NCBI GenBank assembly: GCA_964353865.1
Contig: CAYGXJ010000127.1
Location: 7,120-71,119, forward strand
Reading direction: 5' to 3'
Source: RBG-16-64-43 sp964353865
Lineage (GTDB): Bacteria; Chloroflexota; Anaerolineae; Anaerolineales; RBG-16-64-43
DNA: 64,000 nt
The notes under the pieces were generated by a model. It was not told where the DNA came from and ran no database searches. It worked only from the letters and a program-made list of their open reading frames with translations. Shown in pieces: positions 26,771-35,403 of the stretch (positions are counted from its first letter, which is position 1; each line of letters starts with the position of its first letter). The translations under genes were made by a program, and so were the position numbers.

Positions 26771-27082
26771 TCAGGGTAACGAATCGCCGCAATCCGTTTC
26801 GCCGGCGACAATGTTTCCGCCGCCGAGGATTGCCGGCCGGCCACATCCACCCGAGACGGCGGGAATCAACCGAACCTCGTCGCCCTCGGCAAGCAGTTGT
26901 TCTTTCTCGACGATTTGTCCGTTGACCACGAGCAGGATGCTCTCGCCCTTGAGGCGTATCGCGAGGTGATCGATCACCGATTGAACCGAGGCATTCGGCT
27001 CCAGTTCGAGGTCCAGCGTGTCGACGATTCCCTCGGGGGTTTCTCGCCGGAGAATCGTGTGCAACCGCACTCGCACCTTCAT
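26771..27082 (-). CDS. MoaD/ThiS-like sulfur carrier with 24-residue tail after the diglycine
   Basis: A 103-residue beta-grasp protein of the MoaD/ThiS family. The ubiquitin-like core ends in RLIPAVSGG, with the diglycine at 78-79. MoaD normally stops at GG, whose C-terminus becomes a thiocarboxylate for molybdopterin synthesis. Here 24 more residues, including two Cys and a GGG, follow before the stop. It is the last gene after AOR and an aldehyde dehydrogenase; AOR-linked MoaD proteins are thought to serve the tungsten-bispterin cofactor. The tail means it needs processing or works differently. Confidence 0.82.
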   Translation of the reverse strand: MKVRVRLHTILRRETPEGIVDTLDLELEPNASVQSVIDHLAIRLKGESILLVVNGQIVEKEQLLAEGDEVRLIPAVSGGCGRPAILGGGNIVAGETDCGDSLP

Positions 27083-27116
27083 GCCCCCGACCTCTTGTGC
27101 CCGTCGCCGGGCAGGC

Positions 27117-28541
27117 TCACGCTCCAGCGCGGATGGCCACCATTTGCAGGTTGGTCATCTCCTCGATCGCGAACCGCACACCCTCGCGCCCCAACCCACT
27201 TTGCCGGTTGCCGCCGTAGGGCATGTGGTCGGTGCGGAAGGCAGGTGAGTCGTTAATGATCACGCCCCCGAAATCCAGACGGCGAATGGCCAGCAGGACA
27301 CGGTCGATGTCGCGGGTGAAGACGGAGGCCTGCAATCCGTATTCCGAGGCATTCGCCTGCCGAAGAGCTTCCTCAAAGTCGTCGCAGGCGATCACCGAGG
27401 CCACTGGCGCAAAGACCTCTTCCGCCACGACCTTCATGCCGGGCGTCACGTTGGTGAGCGCCGTCGGGTGCAGCACCGGGCCTACGCGTGTACCTCCAGC
27501 GAGGACTTGCGCCCCGCTGGCCTGTGCTTCTTTGACCCACAATTCGGCGCGCTGCGCTTCGCGCTCGTCAATCATGGGGCCCACGTCGACGCGCTCGTCG
27601 AGGGGGTCCCCAACCACCATGGCTTCGGTGGCACGCACGAAAAGATCTTGGAAGGGCTCAAAGGCGGGGCGTTGGACGTAGATGCGTTGCACCGAGATGC
27701 ACACCTGACCCGAGTTGTAGTAAGCCCCAATGGCGCAGCGCGTGGCCGCATAGGGTAGGTCGGCGTCGGGCGCGATGATAACCGGCGAGGTGTTGCCGAG
27801 CTCGAGGGTCACTTTCCTGATTCCCGCCAGCTCGGTAATTCGCTTGCCCACGGCCTTGCTGCCGGTCAGAGTCACTTTCGCGATGCGCGGGTCCGTGACG
27901 AGCCATTCGCCCACCGTTGCACCCGGCCCGACAATCAGGTTGATGGCACCGGCCGGGACCCCGGCTTGCTGCAGGACCTCGCACAGCTTGAGCGCCGTAA
28001 TGGGCGTGGTGCTGGCGGGCTTGAGCACCAACGTGTTGCCCGCCGCGAGCGCCGGCGCGACTTTGTGCGACACGAGATTGAGGGGGAAATTGAACGGGGC
28101 AATGGCCACTACAACCCCCAGCGGCCGGCGCAAATAGAATCCGAAGTACCCCTCCCCGGCCGGGACGGCATCCAGCGGCAGGGTCTCACCATGGATCCGT
28201 TTGGCTTCCTCGGCGGCCAGGGTGAATGTGCTGATGGCACGATCGACTTCAATCCGCGCGTACTTGAGTGCCTTACCGGCCTCCGTGGCGATGGTGCGGG
28301 CGAAATCCTCGTGACGCTCCTGAATCAGGGTCGCGGCTCGCCCTAGGATGGCCGCGCGCTTGTGCGCAGGCATGGCCGCCATGACCGGCGCAGCCCGGGC
28401 CGCGGCGCCAATCGCCGCGTCGACCTCCTCGCGACGTGCTTGCGGCAGGGCGGCGAAGACCTGACCGCTGTACTTGTTGGTCACCGATAACAGCGGCCCG
28501 CCGCCCACCCATTGGCCGTCGATGAAGAGCTTGTACTCCAT
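27117..28541 (-). CDS. NAD(P)-dependent aldehyde dehydrogenase
   Basis: A 474-residue ALDH superfamily enzyme of the GapN/lactaldehyde-dehydrogenase-like branch. The general base Glu lies in VTLELGNTSPVI (near 246) and the nucleophile Cys in SGQVC (near 280); FNFPLNLVSHKVAPAL is the cofactor-binding loop. It oxidises an aldehyde to its acid. In this cluster likely substrates are semialdehydes produced by the upstream aminotransferases, such as 4-aminobutanal or succinate semialdehyde; that is inference. It lies between the AOR and MoaD-like genes, with short gaps. Confidence 0.92.
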   Translation of the reverse strand: MEYKLFIDGQWVGGGPLLSVTNKYSGQVFAALPQARREEVDAAIGAAARAAPVMAAMPAHKRAAILGRAATLIQERHEDFARTIATEAGKALKYARIEVDRAISTFTLAAEEAKRIHGETLPLDAVPAGEGYFGFYLRRPLGVVVAIAPFNFPLNLVSHKVAPALAAGNTLVLKPASTTPITALKLCEVLQQAGVPAGAINLIVGPGATVGEWLVTDPRIAKVTLTGSKAVGKRITELAGIRKVTLELGNTSPVIIAPDADLPYAATRCAIGAYYNSGQVCISVQRIYVQRPAFEPFQDLFVRATEAMVVGDPLDERVDVGPMIDEREAQRAELWVKEAQASGAQVLAGGTRVGPVLHPTALTNVTPGMKVVAEEVFAPVASVIACDDFEEALRQANASEYGLQASVFTRDIDRVLLAIRRLDFGGVIINDSPAFRTDHMPYGGNRQSGLGREGVRFAIEEMTNLQMVAIRAGA

Positions 28542-28585
28542 GTCGCCTCCCGATCCCTTTCACACCGCCCCCAGGGGCGGCGGGG

Positions 28586-30481
28586 TCACTCGATCCAAGC
28601 CAGTCCCAACCGTTCGAGCGTTGCTTCGGTCGGGTTTCCGCTGGCCACATCCCAACCGGCCTGGCGGTAGTATTCGTCCTTGGCCGCCTCCACCTCGACG
28701 CGACTTAATGCCACTCCAGCTGTCGGTCCCTCACCCGCCAGGGGACGGAAGAGTTTCTCGGGCAGCATGTCAGCCGAGCGATCGAGGCCAAGGCGTGCAT
28801 TGAAGGCGCGCAGCATGTTGAGCCGCCGCTCGCCGATTTCGAGCAGTTCCGCGAGTGTGAAATCCTGCCATCCCGTGGCGGCGCGAACGAAGTCCACGGT
28901 CTCTTGCGGGCCGTAGAGAGTCCAGGCCGGCCCCCACACGAACTGGCACAGGTCCGCCGAATCGAGGAAGGAGTAGAACTGCTGGGTCTTCAAGGCGAAG
29001 CGTACCTTCTCGGGTCCGAGCGAACGGGGTTCGAGGGGCCGATCGCAACCCAGCAACTTGAGGCGGCTCATGTAGAGTTCAGAGGCCCCCTCCTCGATCA
29101 TCGGGTCATGCTCCGATGACTGGTGGTCGGCTCCGAAAGGGTTGACGGCGTAGATGAGGGCCAGGGAGCGCTTCGATTGGGGCATATGGGCTGGCGACTC
29201 GGCACCCTTGACCGTGGTCAGGAAAGATTGCCCCTTGCCCAAGAGGTCGGCCGCACGGCGGGAGCCCTGGGCCAGTGTGTCGCCAAAGCCTTGGCGTTTG
29301 GCGAGCATCTCCGTCAGGCGCACCATTGCTCCGGCATCGCCGAATGGCGCCGGGAAACCGATGTCCGCCTCTGTCAGCACTCCTTTCTCGTAGCATTCCA
29401 TGGTCCAGGCCACCGTCGCTCCGGTACCGATCGTATCCAGCCCGTAGTCGTCGCAGAGCTGGTTGACGCGCGCCACGGCCGAGAGTTCTTTCACCCCACA
29501 GCTTGCACCAAAGATGGCGATCGTCTCGTACTCGGGCCCGCCGAACCGTTTCTCCACGGGCGCTCCGTCCCAGGTGGTTTCGACCATGCGCTTGCAGCGC
29601 ACACTGCATGCATAGCAGGTGTCGTTGGACTTGAGAATCGTGTCGGCCATCTTTTCGCCCGACAGCGCCTCGAAGTGCTCGAACTGCCCGGCGCTGTAAT
29701 TGAAGGTCGGCAGCGTTCCGGTGAAGTGCTGGAACGAGACGATACTGGCGGTGCCGTACTTCTGCAGCCCCAGCACATCCGCGTTGTTTGCGATGTCCGC
29801 GGCTCCGGCCCGCGCCATCTGGTTGATGTGCTTGGCATCGGCCAAATCCAGCCGCTTGCTTCTGCCGCGGACCACCACCGCCTTCAAATTCTTCGAGCCC
29901 ATCACAGCGCCCAATCCCGTGCGGCCATTGGCGCGATTGCCCATGTTGATGATAGCGGCCAGACGCACGAGCTTCTCCCCCGACGGACCGCATTGGGCTA
30001 TCTCTATCTTGTCGTCGCCGAGTTCGGCCTTCAGCGCATCCTCCACCCGGGAGGTCGTCTTGCCCCACAGATGCTTGGCCGGGCGCAGCTCGGCCTGGCC
30101 GTCGTGCAGCCACAAGTAAACCGGCTCCTCGGCCATGCCCGAGATGACAATCCCGTCGTACCCAGCGAAGCGCATCTCGGCTGGGAAGAAGCCACCGCAT
30201 TGCGAATCGCCGATACCATCCACGAGTGGCGAGAGCGCATTGGCACACATCCGGCTCTGGCCGGAGATGGGAGCGCCTGTCAGCACGCTGACCATCAGGG
30301 TCAAAACGTTTCCGGGGCCAAGCGGGTCGGTCCCCAGGGCGACGTGCTTCAAGATGTAGTACAGCCCCATGGCCGAGCCGCCGATGTACTTGCGGTAGAA
30401 CTCCTCAGGCGGTGTCTCCATGTCCACCACGCCGCGCGTCAAGTCGACGTGTGCAATCCTGCCGGTGCGTGCTTCAGCCAT
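28586..30481 (-). CDS. Aldehyde ferredoxin oxidoreductase family protein (tungsten-type)
   Basis: A 631-residue AOR-family enzyme that oxidises aldehydes to acids with ferredoxin as electron acceptor, using a tungsten (or molybdenum) bispterin and one 4Fe-4S cluster. Cluster ligands are visible as CYACSVRC near residues 288-295 and a last Cys in DLCQF near 511, matching the spacing of known AORs. N-terminal GGSAMGLYY and the DTIGTGATVAW block are typical. Full length. Its presence implies at least partly anaerobic metabolism. Neighbours are a class III aminotransferase upstream and ALDH and MoaD-like genes downstream. Confidence 0.93.
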   Translation of the reverse strand: MAEARTGRIAHVDLTRGVVDMETPPEEFYRKYIGGSAMGLYYILKHVALGTDPLGPGNVLTLMVSVLTGAPISGQSRMCANALSPLVDGIGDSQCGGFFPAEMRFAGYDGIVISGMAEEPVYLWLHDGQAELRPAKHLWGKTTSRVEDALKAELGDDKIEIAQCGPSGEKLVRLAAIINMGNRANGRTGLGAVMGSKNLKAVVVRGRSKRLDLADAKHINQMARAGAADIANNADVLGLQKYGTASIVSFQHFTGTLPTFNYSAGQFEHFEALSGEKMADTILKSNDTCYACSVRCKRMVETTWDGAPVEKRFGGPEYETIAIFGASCGVKELSAVARVNQLCDDYGLDTIGTGATVAWTMECYEKGVLTEADIGFPAPFGDAGAMVRLTEMLAKRQGFGDTLAQGSRRAADLLGKGQSFLTTVKGAESPAHMPQSKRSLALIYAVNPFGADHQSSEHDPMIEEGASELYMSRLKLLGCDRPLEPRSLGPEKVRFALKTQQFYSFLDSADLCQFVWGPAWTLYGPQETVDFVRAATGWQDFTLAELLEIGERRLNMLRAFNARLGLDRSADMLPEKLFRPLAGEGPTAGVALSRVEVEAAKDEYYRQAGWDVASGNPTEATLERLGLAWIE

Positions 30482-30514
30482 GACATCCTCCTCCAGGCGT
30501 GTTCCGGATTCGAC

Positions 30515-31774
30515 TCAGGCCTGCAACGCCGCCTGGAACTTCTCCAGCCCATCCTCGATCTGGCTGGCATTTATGATCAGAGGCGGGATCCAGCGGATGA
30601 CATTGTCAAAGGAACCACAGGTGAGCAGGAGCAGCCCCTGCTGGTAGGCCGCTCTGGCGACAGCCTTGGTCCGTTCGCTCCACGGCTCCCCCTGGCGATC
30701 GGTGAACTCGCTGGCGACCATCAAACCTCGGCCGCGCACGTCGCCGATCTCCGGGTGCTGCCGTTGTAGCTGCCGCAGACCAGCCAGGAGCACCTCGCCC
30801 ATCGCGGCCGAATTCTCCACCAACCTCTCGTCGCGCATCACCTGGATCGTGGCGACCGCCGCGGCACAGGCGACGGCATTGCCGCCAAACGTGCCGCCGT
30901 GCGATCCTGGGATCCACTTCTCCATCAGCTCCCGCCGTGCCGCCAATCCCGCCAGAGGCATGCCGGAGGCCAGTCCCTTGGCCATGACCATGATGTCCGG
31001 AATCACGCCGCTGTACTCGATTGAGAACCACTTGCCCGTGCGGCCGAAGCCCGCCTGGATCTCATCGGCGACCATCAGGATCCCATAGTGATCGCACAAC
31101 TCGCGCAGGCCCTGGAGGAAAGCATCCGGCGCCGGGACGTAGCCGCCTTCTCCGAGTACCGGCTCGATCACGATGGCCGCCGTCTCCTCCGGCGCAGTCT
31201 GGGACTTGAGGAGCAGCTTGAGTTCGCGCAGGCAGAAACGCACCGTCGTTGCTTCATCCCACCCGTAGTGGTACGCATAAGGGAACGGGGCGACGAACAC
31301 GCCGCTCGCCAGCGGAGCGTAGCCAGCGCGGTAGATCGTCTTGGAGGTCGTCATGGCCATGGTGGCGTTCGTGCGACCATGGAAGGAGCCCTGGAAGACT
31401 ATGACGTTGGGGCGGTGCGTGGCGTGACGCGCCAGCTTGACCGCACCTTCAATGACCTCGGCTCCAGAGTTGGTGAAGAAAAAAGTGTCCAAAGGCTTCG
31501 GCACGATGGTCAGCAGCTCCTCGGCCAGGCGTAGCATGGGCTGATGCACCATCAAAGCTGCCTGCCCGTGGAGCAGCCTGGCGGCCTGCTCCTGAATGGC
31601 TTGGACAACACGCGGATGGGCGTGCCCGGTATTGGTGACGCCAATCCCGCAGGTGAAATCCAGATACCGCCTTCCGGAGGTGTCGATCAGATAGGGTCCC
31701 TCGCCCCGCTCGACAAACAGCGGCCAGGCGCGGTTCCACACCGGGGCGAGATGAGAAAGTGCCTCAGGCTCCAT
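30515..31774 (-). CDS. Class III aminotransferase, GABA-aminotransferase-like
   Basis: A 419-residue PLP enzyme. The pyridoxal Lys is in MVMAKGLASGMPLAG; the preceding VADEIQAGFGRTGKWF is the class III signature. The N-terminal FTCGIGVTNTGHAHP block resembles 4-aminobutyrate and acetylornithine aminotransferases. It probably moves the omega-amino group of GABA or a similar compound to 2-oxoglutarate or pyruvate. The ATG at 31774 with AGAGAGG upstream is chosen over an upstream start at 31834. It sits 33 bases before the AOR gene, so the aldehyde it makes could be the AOR or ALDH substrate. Confidence 0.9.
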   Translation of the reverse strand: MEPEALSHLAPVWNRAWPLFVERGEGPYLIDTSGRRYLDFTCGIGVTNTGHAHPRVVQAIQEQAARLLHGQAALMVHQPMLRLAEELLTIVPKPLDTFFFTNSGAEVIEGAVKLARHATHRPNVIVFQGSFHGRTNATMAMTTSKTIYRAGYAPLASGVFVAPFPYAYHYGWDEATTVRFCLRELKLLLKSQTAPEETAAIVIEPVLGEGGYVPAPDAFLQGLRELCDHYGILMVADEIQAGFGRTGKWFSIEYSGVIPDIMVMAKGLASGMPLAGLAARRELMEKWIPGSHGGTFGGNAVACAAAVATIQVMRDERLVENSAAMGEVLLAGLRQLQRQHPEIGDVRGRGLMVASEFTDRQGEPWSERTKAVARAAYQQGLLLLTCGSFDNVIRWIPPLIINASQIEDGLEKFQAALQA

Positions 31775-31824
31775 ACCAGACCTCTCTGGGCCGCGCACGA
31801 GGATCCTCGCGCGGCCGGTTTTCG

Positions 31825-32640
31825 CTACCCCCAATCGGATACATTGTTATACCAGGGCTTCTTCGTCCCAATCTCGGCCCGCCGCTTCCACTTCCCCGAT
31901 TTGGGTTCCCCCTCCAGGGCAAGCAGTACCTCATCGGCCTTGGCCACGACGATCGACTTCTCTACATCGCTCAATGCAGGCACCTGTGCGACGGCCGCCT
32001 GGACTTTGCCCAGGTTGGCGGTAGCCGTGTGGTAGAAACCCCAGTCGTCGGCCATGATCCTGGCCACGTACCGAGCATCGATCTCGCCCTCGGCATGAGA
32101 ACCCACCGGTGCCGCCAATAGCAGGAGTATGGCGTCCTTGAGGTCCTTGTCATTGATCTGAACGATCTGCAGCTTCTGCAACAGCAGATCCGCCAGCGAC
32201 ACGCAGTGGGGGTGGATTTCCAGGCGGCCCCGGTAGTCAATGGGGTGGTTGTAGTTCAGGCGGTCGTAGAAAACATCAATCATCGGGATGCGGTCGCTGA
32301 AGAAGATGTGCCGCTCCCCGCCGCTCAGAATGGCCGATCGCCTTTCCAGTTGATAGCCCAGCGACTCGAAGAAGGGCACCACTTTGCCACGATGCTTCCC
32401 GTAGGCGGCATAGTCGATGTCCGTGAAGACCCTATCGCCCAGGCGCTCCATCCGCCGGTAGAGATCCACATAGCCCGGGAAGTGGAAGTGGAGGGCGATG
32501 GGACCCATCACTCGCAGCACGATCCCCCCCCTGGCGGCCTCATCGGTCAGGCGGCGCGCCTCCTCCAGGTACGTCTCAGGCTTCGGATACTCCTGCAGCG
32601 GGATGTCTTTGGGAAGTCGGAATCTTACTTCCGGGCTCAT
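31825..32640 (-). CDS. Nucleotidyltransferase-fold protein of unknown role
   Basis: A 271-residue protein. A divergent nucleotidyltransferase pattern is visible: VMGPIALHFHF (Gly46 region), TDIDYA with Asp74/Asp76, and a third acidic residue Asp122 in PMIDVFY. This resembles AbiEii/MNT-type folds. The rest is helical with no recognised domain. It starts 9 bases after the metallophosphoesterase stop and ends 50 bases before the aminotransferase start, so it is inside the catabolic operon. Whether it transfers nucleotides, and to what, is unknown. Confidence 0.7.
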   Translation of the reverse strand: MSPEVRFRLPKDIPLQEYPKPETYLEEARRLTDEAARGGIVLRVMGPIALHFHFPGYVDLYRRMERLGDRVFTDIDYAAYGKHRGKVVPFFESLGYQLERRSAILSGGERHIFFSDRIPMIDVFYDRLNYNHPIDYRGRLEIHPHCVSLADLLLQKLQIVQINDKDLKDAILLLLAAPVGSHAEGEIDARYVARIMADDWGFYHTATANLGKVQAAVAQVPALSDVEKSIVVAKADEVLLALEGEPKSGKWKRRAEIGTKKPWYNNVSDWG

Positions 32641-32649
32641 CGCGGGGCC

Positions 32650-33591
32650 TCAACCGGAGGTGAAAACATAGTCCTTCACCTTCCCCCTTTCAAGGACCAC
32701 CACCACGCCCTTGAGGATGCCTTCGGAGTACTCGCTGCCAGAATTGATGATCGTGGTGCGCCGGATCTTCTGCACTGCCCTCGATTCGTGGATGTGCCCG
32801 TGCAGACCCAGTAGGGGCTGGTACTTCTCGAGCATTTTGGCCACAGCGCGGCTGCCGACGTGGATCTTGCGATCGGCGGCTTGCACCAAATCCTTGGTGA
32901 GTTCGGGCGCCAAGTCGAGGGCGAAGCCGTAGGGCGGCGGATGGAAATTAAAGATGGCGTTCCCTTTGTCCTGGACGGTGGCGATGAGCTCTTCCAGCAT
33001 CGGCGCGAGCTCTTCGTCCGGCTTCTCGCGGGGCGTGTGCCAGGGGGTGGGGTTCGCCCAGCAGAAGGTGATCATCTCGTGGTTGCCCAGCATGACGTTG
33101 CGGTTGTTGCAGTTGACGATGGCGGCCGAGTCTTCGATGACCGTGTCCACCTCCATGTGGTCGTCGTTCCCCGGTGCCATGTAGACCTTGTAGGGAGTCC
33201 CGGCGAGCCGCTCGTCGGCCAGTGCGATCCACTCCTTCAACCGTGCCAGCATCAGCTGCTTGAACAGAGCGTCGACTTTGGACGGGTCATCGCGATGGAC
33301 TCGAAACTCCTCGGGGGTCTGGTGAACCCAGTAGTAGCCCATCATCTCAATGGTCTTCTTGAGCTTGTCGGACTCCTCCGCGGTGTCGGCCACCGTGTGG
33401 GTTCCCATCAGCGTGGTTTCCCAACCGCCCCCGGCCTTCGCGACCAGCGGGACGAGCACCTTGCCCGTCAGGTCTCCACATACAATCCCGACGTCGACTT
33501 TGTAGACCTTCAACCCGTTCAGGAATTTCCGGTAGCACAGGTTGGACCCATGAATATCCGTGACGAAGAATATCCGGATCGTTTCACCCAT
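32650..33591 (-). CDS. Calcineurin-like metallophosphoesterase
   Basis: A 313-residue metallophosphoesterase. The metal-binding motifs are D12-x-H14 (VTDIHG), GD at 39-40 (CGDLTG), GNDDH in the middle, a further LGNHEM, and GLHGHIHES near the C-terminus. Such enzymes hydrolyse phosphomono- or diesters, including cyclic nucleotides. The ATG at 33591 follows AAGGAG, which lies in the loop of a small hairpin. It forms a pair with the nucleotidyltransferase-like gene 9 bases downstream and is placed between a permease and aminotransferases, with no obvious metabolic reason. Confidence 0.85.
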   Translation of the reverse strand: MGETIRIFFVTDIHGSNLCYRKFLNGLKVYKVDVGIVCGDLTGKVLVPLVAKAGGGWETTLMGTHTVADTAEESDKLKKTIEMMGYYWVHQTPEEFRVHRDDPSKVDALFKQLMLARLKEWIALADERLAGTPYKVYMAPGNDDHMEVDTVIEDSAAIVNCNNRNVMLGNHEMITFCWANPTPWHTPREKPDEELAPMLEELIATVQDKGNAIFNFHPPPYGFALDLAPELTKDLVQAADRKIHVGSRAVAKMLEKYQPLLGLHGHIHESRAVQKIRRTTIINSGSEYSEGILKGVVVVLERGKVKDYVFTSG

Positions 33592-33610
33592 GCCCAACTC
33601 CTTGTTGGGC
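33592..33610 (-). promoter_or_regulatory. Shine-Dalgarno-sequestering hairpin before the metallophosphoesterase start
   Basis: On the minus strand GCCCAAC and GTTGGGC form a 7-bp stem around an AAGGA loop, directly abutting the ATG. The loop plus the next G is the AAGGAG Shine-Dalgarno. The structure could limit ribosome access or present the site in an exposed loop. Confidence 0.45.
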
Positions 33611-33654
33611 GAAGGACGGGAGAGCGCCCCCGCAAGCCTGTCTCCCGTCCTTCG
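33610..33654 (-). other. Intercistronic 14-bp perfect stem-loop
   Basis: CGAAGGACGGGAGA at 33610-33623 pairs perfectly with 33641-33654, with a 17-base loop. It lies between the permease stop (33676) and the metallophosphoesterase start. There is no T-run on the minus strand, so processing or stabilisation is more likely than termination. Confidence 0.6.
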
Positions 33655-33675
33655 TCTCTCTGCGACTCCTGTGGC

Positions 33676-35280
33676 TCAGTCCGGAGGCAGCTCACCGAAG
33701 GTCATACTGACGTCCACACCAACCTTCTTGTTGCGCCGCTTCCAATACAGGTACCACAGGACACCCAGGCCCCAGATGCCGGCATACAGCACCAGCGACC
33801 AGGTCGTAAGCTCCTCGAAGTTGGGCATGACGACATAGAAGTAGAACAGGATCGCCAGGTAGATCAAGTTGACGATCCCGCCGAACGTCACCGCCGGGAT
33901 GCCCAGCACCTTCCAGGTCTTGTACGGGGAGGCGTCCCAGATGTGCCTCACCTTCTTGACGTATGGGAAGAGGGTGGCGGCGACGGCGGTCACGCCGAAT
34001 ACTGAGATGATCTCCAGTGCCGTGATCGAGAGCCCGGTCATCGGGTTCTGCCAGAAGGCGTAGAGGGCGATGCCGAACTCCGCCAGGATGAAGCACAGAA
34101 TATGGTTCTTCACCGGCGTGGCCCAGCGGTAGTCGATATCCGTGAACCACTTCGGCCCCATGCGGTCCATGCCCCAGGCGAACAAGATACGTGGGAACGC
34201 CAGATACGAAAGCGCGACGTACCACAGGTTGAACAGGATGAAGGAGCCCGCCATGAGGATGAGCAGGATCGGGCTCTTGGTCAGCATGGCCGCCAGGCCG
34301 ACGTAGTGCGAGGACCAGGGCACGGTGTAGCCTGCCAGGCCGTTGTAGTCCACCCAGGCGGTCGCCGATAGGAATTGGAAGCCTACAACGCGGTACAGCA
34401 CGATCGCCAGCCACAGCATGAAGAACGCCGGCACTAGAACGGCGAACAGGTTGCCCAAGATGATGGTATTGTCCGGGCGCTTCACCTCGCCGGCGATGAA
34501 GGTGATGCAGTAGCTGTAGGCGAAGAGCCAGGAGCCGGCCACCATCACGCCCAACGTGTCAAACCAGTTCCACGTGGCTGGCAGGGCCGTGCCGGCTTCT
34601 TTCATGGCGGCTCCGGCAGCCGTCAGGAAGCCCTGGTAGTCGAGCGAGCCGTACTGGGCCGCGACGGCATTCCAGGCCTGGGTGAACCCCTCGCGCGAGG
34701 TGAAGGTGAACAGGAGCAGGATGACGATGCCGCCCAGGATGCCCAGGACCATCACGACCTTCTGGACCGCGGCAAACACTCTCATGCCGAAGACCAGGAA
34801 CAGCAGGGCGATGATGTTGACCAGGGACGAGATGAGGAACAGGGCGATCGGCTGCGTGCAAAACTCGGCGGCGGCTGGCATGTTCAGGAATTGGAACAGC
34901 ATGACCAGGCCCGGGTCGACGGTCCACGGTGCCAGGACGAAGATCCACATAATCCACACGAACGCGTTGCCAAACGACTCGGCGATGCCAATGAGAGGGC
35001 CGATGATGCGCGAGTTGTAGATGTACTCGCCGCCGCTGCGGGGCATGGAGCCCCCGAGGATGCCCCACACCAGCGAGAAACCAATGCCGCATAGGATGGC
35101 GGACAGAATGGTGGCGATGATCAGGTTGCCCCCGGTGTACACCGACAGGCCCATGCTGATCATCACCCACATGCTCACTGTCATACCCTGATTCATGAAA
35201 CCCACACCGAAAGCATCAATGAACGACAGTCCCCGCACCAGGCCACTGGCCTTGCGGGCGAACGCCATTTGCTCAGGCAT
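33676..35280 (-). CDS. APC superfamily amino acid/amine permease
   Basis: A 534-residue integral membrane protein with about 12 helices. The N-terminal GLSFIDAFGVGFMNQGM and GGSMPRSGGEYIYNSRIIGP (helix 3 region of APC transporters) are characteristic. It should import an amino acid, amine or polyamine by proton symport or exchange. Substrate is inferred from its place between methylmalonate-semialdehyde dehydrogenase and the AOR end of the operon. The ATG at 35280 is preceded by GGAGGAGGATG, a strong ribosome site. Confidence 0.9.
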   Translation of the reverse strand: MPEQMAFARKASGLVRGLSFIDAFGVGFMNQGMTVSMWVMISMGLSVYTGGNLIIATILSAILCGIGFSLVWGILGGSMPRSGGEYIYNSRIIGPLIGIAESFGNAFVWIMWIFVLAPWTVDPGLVMLFQFLNMPAAAEFCTQPIALFLISSLVNIIALLFLVFGMRVFAAVQKVVMVLGILGGIVILLLFTFTSREGFTQAWNAVAAQYGSLDYQGFLTAAGAAMKEAGTALPATWNWFDTLGVMVAGSWLFAYSYCITFIAGEVKRPDNTIILGNLFAVLVPAFFMLWLAIVLYRVVGFQFLSATAWVDYNGLAGYTVPWSSHYVGLAAMLTKSPILLILMAGSFILFNLWYVALSYLAFPRILFAWGMDRMGPKWFTDIDYRWATPVKNHILCFILAEFGIALYAFWQNPMTGLSITALEIISVFGVTAVAATLFPYVKKVRHIWDASPYKTWKVLGIPAVTFGGIVNLIYLAILFYFYVVMPNFEELTTWSLVLYAGIWGLGVLWYLYWKRRNKKVGVDVSMTFGELPPD

Positions 35281-35403
35281 GTCATCCTCCTCCTTCAGCT
35301 TGTCCGGATCCCCGGTTCGGCCGTGCGCACTCCTCCTGCGCTTCGCGAGTTGCGCTGCTTGCGCCAGGGTTCGTAGCTTCTCTTAGCCAGCACCTTCCTT
35401 TCA

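Noticed and set aside
28565..28580. Small CCGCCC/GGGCGG hairpin between ALDH and AOR genes
   Set aside because: A 6-bp stem in a 44-base GC-rich gap is likely by chance and lacks a T-run.
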